From: an uncultured Clostridia bacterium
GTDB lineage: Bacteria; Bacillota; Clostridia; Christensenellales; Borkfalkiaceae
Length of the DNA: 6,651 nucleotides
Assembly (NCBI GenBank): GCA_946540675.1
Contig: CAMNIW010000075.1
Coordinates: forward strand, 1-6,651
Direction: 5' to 3'
Shown: piece after piece, positions 1-6,243 of the stretch
Position numbering within the stretch: position 1 is the first letter of the stretch
How the letters are laid out: the number at the start of each line of letters is the position of its first letter
Position numbers and translations under genes: made by a program
The notes under the pieces: model-generated
Seen by the model: the letters and a program-made list of their open reading frames with translations, nothing else
Databases searched by the model: none
Told to the model about the DNA's origin: nothing

Positions 1-2095
1 ATTTGCCGTCGTTGACAAAATTGAACATATCTTTGAGCGCTCTTTCGTCGTCGGAGAGTTGACTGTTTGGCTTTGTGAGCGAAGAGCCGAGGCCGTGTAC
101 CATCAAATATTTTGCCGTCGCCTTTTGCGCGACTTCGACGAATTCGCTGTTTGAAAGAGTTTTGTCGTTCTCTTCCGTCTGCGTCTCGTTGAGCGCTATA
201 TAGTCCACGACGTTCTCTTGGATTCTTGCCAAGAACTCTGACGGCGATTCATAGTTGTTTGCGATATATTCGCACTCGTCAAAGCCCTGCGACTCGTGAA
301 TCGTAAACGTCTTGGAATCATAATTCGATATGTTTAGCAGTCGTCCGTCCTCAACAGGCTCTTTGACGATAAGGAACCGATCAAGGATAGGTTTGTAGGC
401 ACGGAGTTCTTCGTTGCGATGATCATACATTTCGCGGTACGGTCCAACCACCGTCGTGTGGAAAGTGAAGGTTGCCACCTGGTTGTGCAGTTTGAGTTCC
501 GCGTCTTTTTCAAGGCCACAGAGCGTCTCGATGACGTTCATCTCATTGTCATCTCCAAACCTACCTTCCCCGTACGCTTTGTGTTGAAGGTCATAGATTG
601 TCGATGCGGGAGATGTTTGATCTTTCAGAAGCTCGAACGAGTTGACTTTTTCGAATCCCTCCGTATAATGCTTTTCAACCGCTTTTAACGGAGACTCCAA
701 AAACTCGTCGACGTCCAGGTCGTTTTCTTTGATATAGTTGTAAACGTTGTACAAACCGTTGATTATGGACACGCTTCTTACGTCTTGTCTCATATCCGCC
801 GGCAAATTGTTGTTTGACATACCGCCGACGTCGCTTTGATAGATGTCCGACTCGTCCATAGAGAAGTTGTTGTGCACCACGTCCAGGATGTCTCTCATCT
901 GCGTGTTATGCTTGTTCCATTCCCGAGCCAAACGGACGCTCTCTTTTTCGTCTTTAGCGTCGAGAGCTTGTTTGTATGCTTCAAACGTGTTGTTGAGCGC
1001 GGAAAAAGCATAGTTTTTTGTGTCCAAATCTTCTGCGGATCCCGTTGGCGCATAGCCGTACTCTTCAAACTTTGCAAACACCTCTTTTATGGCGTTCTTC
1101 GTCCGATCGGAGTAGCGCATATCAAACTCGCGCATACGCCGGAAGTCCGCCTCTTTTCCCGGTTGTATCGTGCTGAAATAATTTTGTCCCCTCTTGTCAG
1201 GAGTTGACGTCACCGCAGTCGGATCCATGCCCATGTCGACAATTGCCTGTTCTCTCGTCACCTCAAGGTTGTGCAGAGCCGATTTCTCTAAGTGCTCTCT
1301 ATAACGTTGAAGTTCTTTGAGTTGCTTGTCGGTTGTCACGATATTGGCGTTTATATCGTCCATTATCGCCTTGACTTGCTCCTTCTCTTCTTGGGAGATG
1401 GAGGCGTCTTTGTCAACTCTCTGCTTCATTTCCTCGGTCGGAGCGGACAGCGTGTGCGTGCCGATGCTTGCGACCGTTCTTTCGCTGACAGGAATATAGT
1501 TGTTCGCCTCTGTCACGATCTCGTCAATCGTCTCGTTCGGCAGGTTTTCCGCAACCAAATTGAAGAATAAATCACGGCGGTTATCAATATATGAAGTTGG
1601 AATCTCCAGCTCTGAAAAACTACTGTCGGCAAGTCTTTCCTCTGACACGAAAACGGAGGCAATTTCTTTTGCCTTGTCAAGAGACTCCGCGTTTGCGATA
1701 ACGTCGGCAAGCTGGTGTTTTGCGTTTTGAAGCTTTGCGTCCGGGTTCTGCTGCTTGAGTATTTCAAACGCTTTTTCGTCAGTGATCTCGGGATTGTTTC
1801 TGATTGCCGAGGCGATGTTGCCTTTTGCGCGGCGGTAAACACGATTTTTCTCATCATCCGAGAGACCGTTAAAAACCTCGCGCTTCTTTTCTTCAGGCAA
1901 CGCGGCATAGAGTTTTTGAATCAATCTGTCGTAGACGGCGCTATCTTCATTCAAACTATATCCTTCTACTTCGATTTGGAAGTAAGATTTCCCTGCCTCG
2001 TCAACCGTTCTTTTGCTAAGCGCGCGAAAATCATTGAGAATGGAAACTATGTTTTCCTTTGTAGCCTTTTGGTTCTCTTTAAGCAATTTACCCAT
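1..2095 (-). CDS. Large uncharacterised cytosolic protein downstream of virB4 (3' end outside window)
   Basis: One open frame runs from an ATG at 2095 to the left edge: 698 codons plus one base, with no stop. An AGGAG site 7 bases upstream supports the start. The protein begins MGKLLKENQKATKENIVSIL. It is hydrophilic, rich in Glu, Asp, Lys and Asn, and mostly helical by eye, with only two cysteines (about residues 526 and 608) and one Trp (393). I see no signal peptide, membrane segment or P-loop. Residues about 225-285 are highly charged and could form a coiled coil. Residues about 570-600 look more beta-like and may begin a second domain. I do not recognise the family. It follows the VirB4 ATPase in the same direction, so an element-specific accessory, relaxosome or effector role is possible, but this is inference from position only. 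Absence of a signal peptide argues against the VirB8-like or cell-wall hydrolase genes often found downstream of virB4 in Gram-positive elements. The reading frame is very secure; the function is unknown. Confidence 0.9.
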   Translation of the reverse strand, partial: MGKLLKENQKATKENIVSILNDFRALSKRTVDEAGKSYFQIEVEGYSLNEDSAVYDRLIQKLYAALPEEKKREVFNGLSDDEKNRVYRRAKGNIASAIRNNPEITDEKAFEILKQQNPDAKLQNAKHQLADVIANAESLDKAKEIASVFVSEERLADSSFSELEIPTSYIDNRRDLFFNLVAENLPNETIDEIVTEANNYIPVSERTVASIGTHTLSAPTEEMKQRVDKDASISQEEKEQVKAIMDDINANIVTTDKQLKELQRYREHLEKSALHNLEVTREQAIVDMGMDPTAVTSTPDKRGQNYFSTIQPGKEADFRRMREFDMRYSDRTKNAIKEVFAKFEEYGYAPTGSAEDLDTKNYAFSALNNTFEAYKQALDAKDEKESVRLAREWNKHNTQMRDILDVVHNNFSMDESDIYQSDVGGMSNNNLPADMRQDVRSVSIINGLYNVYNYIKENDLDVDEFLESPLKAVEKHYTEGFEKVNSFELLKDQTSPASTIYDLQHKAYGEGRFGDDNEMNVIETLCGLEKDAELKLHNQVATFTFHTTVVGPYREMYDHRNEELRAYKPILDRFLIVKEPVEDGRLLNISNYDSKTFTIHESQGFDECEYIANNYESPSEFLARIQENVVDYIALNETQTEENDKTLSNSEFVEVAQKATAKYLMVHGLGSSLTKPNSQLSDDERALKDMFNFVNDGK

Positions 2096-2102
2096 ATTTC
2101 AA

Positions 2103-2107
2103 CTCCT
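2103..2107 (-). promoter_or_regulatory. Ribosome binding site of the large unknown gene
   Basis: AGGAG on the minus strand, 7 bases before the ATG at 2095. It fixes the start of a gene whose far end is not visible. The site lies about 20 bases past the hairpin at 2129-2155. No convincing -10/-35 pair is visible between the two, so expression probably depends on read-through from virB4 or on a promoter inside virB4. Confidence 0.75.
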
Positions 2108-2128
2108 GAAAAGGTTATTTCTATTTCA

Positions 2129-2155
2129 AAAAAAGCCCGTATTTCAGGCTTTTTT
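2129..2155. terminator. Terminator-like hairpin spanning the virB4 stop codon
   Basis: A perfect inverted repeat pairs 2129-2137 with 2147-2155 (AAAAAAGCC against GGCTTTTTT), with a nine-base loop. A U-G wobble in the minus-strand RNA could close one more pair. The arms are A-rich then T-rich, so the structure could act in either direction. It has only three G-C pairs, and the T run is both stem and U-tract, so it is probably a weak or partial terminator. The virB4 stop codon (2144-2146) lies in the loop and the last virB4 codons form one arm. A ribosome ending on virB4 would therefore mask it. The likely effect is reduced transcription into the downstream gene. Confidence 0.45.
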
Positions 2156-4801
2156 CTCTTGGAACAGCGACGCAACGCGCTGGGACGCGATGATGTCGAT
2201 GCTCGTTCTCGACTGCGGACCCGTGATGATGAAAGCACTACCGCGCGGATTGTTGATGATTTGATCTTGCTCCGCCTTGTTGATGTTGCCAGCCTTGCTG
2301 TAAAGAGTACAAAGATCGTCCATATCGTTTGGCGCGAGAGCGAAGATAAACGAGTATTGGCAAGCGTTGATGATTGCCGTGGACTTTCTTATGATGTCTT
2401 GGCTTCCGACAAAGTCCTTGATGTTTTGCGTGATGATGATTTGCATACCGTTGTACTTTCTGATACGCTTTGCAAGTTGGTACATAAAGTCGAGCGCGAT
2501 CGGATATTTGGGGTCTATAAAGACGTGCGCTTCGTCGATCGCGACGATTATTTTTCTGTTGGTGTTGTACTTTAAGTTGAAATCCCTGTTCTTTATTATC
2601 TCGTTGTCGAGCCACTTAAGGACGAGAAGCATTTGCGCGTTGGCGATAACTCCGTTTTTGTTGGCGAGAAGCGACTGGAAATTGAATACGGCGAAGTTTT
2701 CTTTTACCGACAGCGTACTCGGTCCGTTCCAGAGTTTCGAGTTTCTTCCGCCGGTAGCGAATTTGGAAATAAAGTTTTTCAAAACTCTGAGATTTTCCAC
2801 GTCGTACGCCACTTCCGCCGTTTCCAACTTCTCTAATATAAACGAGTAAAGATCGTCGAATATCGGATAGTCTTCGGCTTTGAGCGACGAAAAATCCGAC
2901 TCTTCCGTAATGCCCTTTTTCGCGTAAAGTTCGACGATAAGGTTGTTGAGCATTTCGAGCGCGTGTGCGTCTATTCCCGGGAGTATCTCGCGGAAAAACT
3001 GCTCCAAAAATTGCAGGTGCACCGAAAAGGCGTTAGACGCTCCGTCGGCGTCTTCGTCGGCGTCAAGAGTCGTTATTACGTGGAACGGGTTGAGTTTTCC
3101 GTGACTTGCCGAGCCTACGTCGATAAGTTTGCCGCCGAGATTGGACGATATTATATCGTATTCGTTCTCGGGGTCGAGAATAAATATCTTGCAGTTTTCG
3201 GTCGCAAGGTGCGTAAGCAAAGTCTTGGTCGAATACGATTTGCCCGACCCCGACTTGCCCATAATTACCATATTGGAATTGACTCTCTCGTTGTTTCTCG
3301 CAAAGAAATCGACTATTACCGGGAAACCTTTGCTCTGTCCTATCGTTATACCACCCTTTTCCATTATGGTCGACAGCACGAACGGGAACACCGCGGCGAT
3401 GGAGTTTGAGTGAATAGAACGCTGGAACTCGGTCATAACGTCGTTTTGCGACAGGTTTGACGAGATCATGGCTCGGTTCTGATTGCAAAAATCGTCCGAC
3501 AATTCAAATCCCTGCTCGGACAATACGCGCATAATGCGTTTTTTGAGATCCTTCTTTTTTTGTCTCGAACGGTTGTATAAAATTATGTGTATGTTGACTT
3601 TGTATAAATTTTCGTTATCGTTTTTAAGCAGCGCGAGAAGTTGAACCAGGGTGTTGATATGAGTGGTTCTGTCAATGACCGAACTTGCCTTGTAAGACTG
3701 CTCGCTTTGGGATAACAACTCCTGCAAAGACCGGTCTATCATCCTTATCGCCTTTTCTTTCTCGAAAGGCTCTAAATTCATGACGACTTTCGTGTCTTCG
3801 GTGTTGAACATCTGAAAGCCCCACGCGTTTCCGACCGTCAGGGGGTAATTGCGCACGGTAAAATGAAAACACTCTTCGCCGTCCACTACCGTGCTCTTGG
3901 AATTGAAATCGACTTCTCGGGGAAGTATCCAGTCCATATACTCCCTTTCGTCCATTACGTCGATATCTTCTTCGTTGAATTTATCCGTGAAATTGTATTT
4001 AAGAAAAATGCAAAGTTCCTTCGTGCCGAGAACGTGCGACTCCATACCCGCATCCGCAAACGTTTCCACGGCGTTCTGAAGTATTTCGTCGATAACGCCT
4101 TTTTGCGCGTCGTACACGACGAGATAGAAGGAAGGAGCCATTATTTTGTCTTCTCCCGACGAATTGAGATTGTTGTATACTTCTATCCTGTCCTGCAAAA
4201 CGCGTTCGCGCACGAAGAGTTCGTGCTCGGACAGTTCTCCCGCGTCGAAAGTCTTTTTCAGATCGTCGCGTTTGAGTTCTTCTCTCGCGATAAAATCGTC
4301 AAAGTTGATTTTTCTGTCGATTTTGACGAGCGACGCGCGCGTCTTACCCGAAATAGCGCGTATGATCTTGCCGAAATGATTGTTGATTATCTGATCCTGA
4401 CGGTAACCCGTGAGCAACCTGAATTCTCTCGAACCTATCTCCAGCACTCCGGCATAGTAATCGCCGAACTCGATATAACCGTCCTTTACGTTCTTGAAGG
4501 CGACCAACGCCTTGACGTCGGACGCGCTTTCCGTGTCCTGTTTGACGTATTTTTTGACCGAAAACACGTAGCGGACGAAAGTCTTGAAAAAGAGATAAAA
4601 GCGCTGTCCGTCGTAAGGAATAAACAGTGCGCCGACTAAACACGCGACCAAAAGCGCGATAAAAAACCGCGCTATGCCGATATTGCTGAGACAGATCACG
4701 ACGACCAACACAAGCCCCAAAAGCGCTATCAATATGTCGGCTACCGAGATATTCTTGAAAAACTGTACTTTAACTTTTGCCGTTTTTGGAATAACTCTCA
4801 T
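2144..4801 (-). CDS. virB4: VirB4-family T4SS ATPase with N-terminal PrgI/VirB3-like membrane domain
   Basis: This 885-aa protein is the cytoplasmic motor ATPase that energises assembly and substrate transfer in conjugative T4SSs. Residues 1-90 carry two membrane segments (about 20-38 and 41-60) followed by an aromatic, basic stretch typical of PrgI/VirB3-like proteins, so this appears to be a VirB3-VirB4 fusion. Residues about 100-480 form the VirB4 N-terminal region. The RecA-like motor follows: Walker A GKSGSGKS (515-522), ILDPENEY (541-548), KLNPF (569-573), Walker B IIVAIDEAH (751-759) with Asp756/Glu757, a TQN motif (791-793), and a late NNPRGSAFI segment (850-858). All catalytic residues I can identify are present. 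The length exceeds a plain VirB4 by roughly the size of the fused domain. The start is supported by GAGGA 9 bases upstream, and the gene begins 21 bases after the virB6-like gene, implying co-transcription. From memory it resembles the Mbov_0397-type ICE ATPases of mycoplasmas and VirB4 proteins of Bacillota elements. The stop codon sits in a terminator-like hairpin. The family call is very secure; the fusion call is good but rests on hydropathy and position. Confidence 0.95.
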   Translation of the reverse strand: MRVIPKTAKVKVQFFKNISVADILIALLGLVLVVVICLSNIGIARFFIALLVACLVGALFIPYDGQRFYLFFKTFVRYVFSVKKYVKQDTESASDVKALVAFKNVKDGYIEFGDYYAGVLEIGSREFRLLTGYRQDQIINNHFGKIIRAISGKTRASLVKIDRKINFDDFIAREELKRDDLKKTFDAGELSEHELFVRERVLQDRIEVYNNLNSSGEDKIMAPSFYLVVYDAQKGVIDEILQNAVETFADAGMESHVLGTKELCIFLKYNFTDKFNEEDIDVMDEREYMDWILPREVDFNSKSTVVDGEECFHFTVRNYPLTVGNAWGFQMFNTEDTKVVMNLEPFEKEKAIRMIDRSLQELLSQSEQSYKASSVIDRTTHINTLVQLLALLKNDNENLYKVNIHIILYNRSRQKKKDLKKRIMRVLSEQGFELSDDFCNQNRAMISSNLSQNDVMTEFQRSIHSNSIAAVFPFVLSTIMEKGGITIGQSKGFPVIVDFFARNNERVNSNMVIMGKSGSGKSYSTKTLLTHLATENCKIFILDPENEYDIISSNLGGKLIDVGSASHGKLNPFHVITTLDADEDADGASNAFSVHLQFLEQFFREILPGIDAHALEMLNNLIVELYAKKGITEESDFSSLKAEDYPIFDDLYSFILEKLETAEVAYDVENLRVLKNFISKFATGGRNSKLWNGPSTLSVKENFAVFNFQSLLANKNGVIANAQMLLVLKWLDNEIIKNRDFNLKYNTNRKIIVAIDEAHVFIDPKYPIALDFMYQLAKRIRKYNGMQIIITQNIKDFVGSQDIIRKSTAIINACQYSFIFALAPNDMDDLCTLYSKAGNINKAEQDQIINNPRGSAFIITGPQSRTSIDIIASQRVASLFQEKKA

Positions 4802-4806
4802 ATCAT
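4798..4806 (-). other. Two-codon mini-ORF (ATG ATA TGA) overlapping the virB4 start
   Basis: On the minus strand an out-of-frame ATG at 4806 reads Met-Ile-stop, and its TGA overlaps the virB4 ATG at 4801. It shares the GAGGA site with virB4 but lies only 4 bases from it, against 9 for virB4. It may be a chance arrangement in an AT-rich leader. If used, it would compete with virB4 initiation or feed it by re-initiation. There is no evidence that it is translated. Confidence 0.25.
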
Positions 4807-4810
4807 TATT

Positions 4811-4815
4811 TCCTC
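4811..4815 (-). promoter_or_regulatory. Ribosome binding site of virB4
   Basis: GAGGA on the minus strand, 9 bases before the virB4 ATG at 4801. It lies in the 21-base gap after the virB6-like stop. This spacing supports the 885-aa start, which is the one that includes the PrgI-like N-terminal domain. Confidence 0.7.
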
Positions 4816-4822
4816 AAAATAC

Positions 4823-6232
4823 TCACTCTTCATCTTCCTCTTCTTCGGACGCTTCCGCTATACTGCCAAGTCCTCCCGACGACTCGTTTGTGAGCGCTTC
4901 CGCAATTTGATTTGCCGTCTTTTGATTGACTTGGTCTTTGCCGAAGTTGAAATTGTTTGTGTCGGCTTCGCGTCTGCCGCCGTCACCCGATCCGGACGCG
5001 TTATCCGAGTTGCCGAATCCCGACTTATTGTCCTTAGTCCCGTCGGAACCGTTCTTCATCTTGTTGGCGGTGTTGTCGGAATCGCCGTATTTGGGATTTT
5101 CGTTGAGTCTGTCGCCTTCGTTCGGATTGTTCTCGCTTTCTTTCGACGCGTCTAAATCCTTCTTGAAATCGCTCTTATCTTTATCGCCCTTTCCGAAGAT
5201 CTTTTTGCCGCCTGCCAAACCTCCTTTACCGGCAAGTTTGAGTCCGCCGACGACCGCCGCAGAGCCCAGACGTCCGAGCGCGGAATCCATAAGTTCTCTC
5301 GAACCGCCGCCCGCGCTCAACAAATTACCGATAAGCGCGGAACCTTTTTGCATTGCGAACGCGCCGCCGATAATGATGAGAAGTTTGAACAGTCCGTTCA
5401 GGAACCCGTTGTCGAAAAACGTCACCGATGAAGGCGTTATTATGTAGATCAGCAGGCAATATATGTTCATATAGAGTATAATGCCGTATGCCGAAACAAA
5501 CTTGATCAGCGTTTGCTCCCGCCATAATTTGAACCTGCCGCCGTCGTCTAAAACAGCGGACGCTATCGAAAACGGAGAAACCAAAAACAGTACTCCTATG
5601 CTTATGGCGCGGTCGACGAACTGCACCAACGCGTTGGCGAGAGTAAACAAAAGCACGAGCCCCGTGATCCATGAGAAAATAAAGTCGAAATCTTCGAGGT
5701 CTATCGCCTGCCAGACGAGATCGGTGTCGGTATAACTCGCTTCGCCGCTGACGATCGAGTCGTATACCGTCCTGTTAAGAATTTCGGAATCCTGCGAAAA
5801 CGCGCCGAACAGAAAACTGCCGAGCCCTTGCGAGCCGTTTCTCGTAGCTTCGTACAGAATGCCCATAATCGTGTTGAGCGCCCATATCGCCGTCAACATA
5901 ATGAGCGGAACGAAAAAGAACAATAAAAGGGTCTTGAAGGCTTTTACACCGACTTGCCCCGGGGACATATCGGGTTTTTCCTTTACGATGACCATTATTA
6001 TCCTTGCGATCGTAAAGAATATGAGCACTACGAAAGCGATCACGGCGGCGACTCTGAATCCGTTGGCCAAAGCGTCGCTTCTGAGCATATACGAAACGAG
6101 ATCGGTCTCCGTTCCGCCGAGATTTATGGGCTCTATTCCGCACAGTTTGTTAGCGCAGGCTATCAATCCGTCTATCAAACGCAAAAGGGATTTTGTAATT
6201 CCGTACAGAAATTCCCAAAACCAGTCGAACAT
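4823..6232 (-). CDS. VirB6/TrbL-like polytopic T4SS channel protein with long acidic tail
   Basis: This 469-aa integral membrane protein is the probable VirB6-like inner-membrane channel component of the conjugation machine. The N-terminus (about 1-30) is amphipathic and Trp/Phe-rich. Hydrophobic segments follow at about 61-83, 102-126, 184-206, 209-228, 244-265 and 277-295. A Gly/Ala-rich stretch (about 300-345) leads into a hydrophilic tail (about 346-469) dominated by Asp, Asn, Gly, Lys and Ser and ending in the acidic run EASEEEEDEE. Multi-pass topology, position directly upstream of virB4 and the tail are all typical of VirB6/TrbL-type proteins in Gram-positive and mycoplasma elements (I recall the Mbov_0396 type beside Mbov_0397). 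VirB6 homologues diverge strongly in sequence, so the call leans on topology and synteny. The start is set by AGGAG 6 bases upstream, 11 bases after the preceding stop, which implies an operon. No truncation or frameshift is visible. Confidence 0.82.
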   Translation of the reverse strand: MFDWFWEFLYGITKSLLRLIDGLIACANKLCGIEPINLGGTETDLVSYMLRSDALANGFRVAAVIAFVVLIFFTIARIIMVIVKEKPDMSPGQVGVKAFKTLLLFFFVPLIMLTAIWALNTIMGILYEATRNGSQGLGSFLFGAFSQDSEILNRTVYDSIVSGEASYTDTDLVWQAIDLEDFDFIFSWITGLVLLFTLANALVQFVDRAISIGVLFLVSPFSIASAVLDDGGRFKLWREQTLIKFVSAYGIILYMNIYCLLIYIITPSSVTFFDNGFLNGLFKLLIIIGGAFAMQKGSALIGNLLSAGGGSRELMDSALGRLGSAAVVGGLKLAGKGGLAGGKKIFGKGDKDKSDFKKDLDASKESENNPNEGDRLNENPKYGDSDNTANKMKNGSDGTKDNKSGFGNSDNASGSGDGGRREADTNNFNFGKDQVNQKTANQIAEALTNESSGGLGSIAEASEEEEDEE

Positions 6233-6238
6233 TTTTTA

Positions 6239-6243
6239 CTCCT
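6239..6243 (-). promoter_or_regulatory. Ribosome binding site of the virB6-like gene
   Basis: AGGAG on the minus strand, 6 bases before the ATG at 6232 and immediately after the TAA of the preceding gene (6244-6246). The abutting stop and ribosome binding site suggest translational coupling between the two genes. Confidence 0.75.

Noticed and set aside
1513..1908. A 131-codon minus-strand open frame within the large unknown gene
   Set aside because: It is out of frame with the 698-codon frame that covers the same bases and has a proper start site. Its product is low-complexity and Arg/Ser/Thr-rich, as expected of a shadow.
2095..2143. A promoter for the large unknown gene in the gap after virB4
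   Set aside because: The gap is AT-rich, but I could find no -10/-35 pair with acceptable spacing between the hairpin and the ribosome binding site.
1715..2575. A 286-codon open frame on the plus strand crossing the gap between virB4 and the large unknown gene
   Set aside because: It is the exact codon-aligned antisense of both genes, which happen to share a frame. It stays open because the real genes rarely use TTA, CTA or TCA codons. It has no recognisable domain or convincing ribosome binding site, so it is a shadow.
3863..4639. A 258-codon open frame on the plus strand inside virB4
   Set aside because: It has the same codon-aligned antisense relation to a gene with intact Walker motifs, and its translation has no family features.
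4823..6232. Possible single polyprotein or recoded TGA across virB6, virB4 and the downstream gene
   Set aside because: Not adopted as the annotation, because each ATG has its own ribosome binding site, no TGA occurs inside the coding regions and every Trp codon is TGG. It is kept only as an observation.
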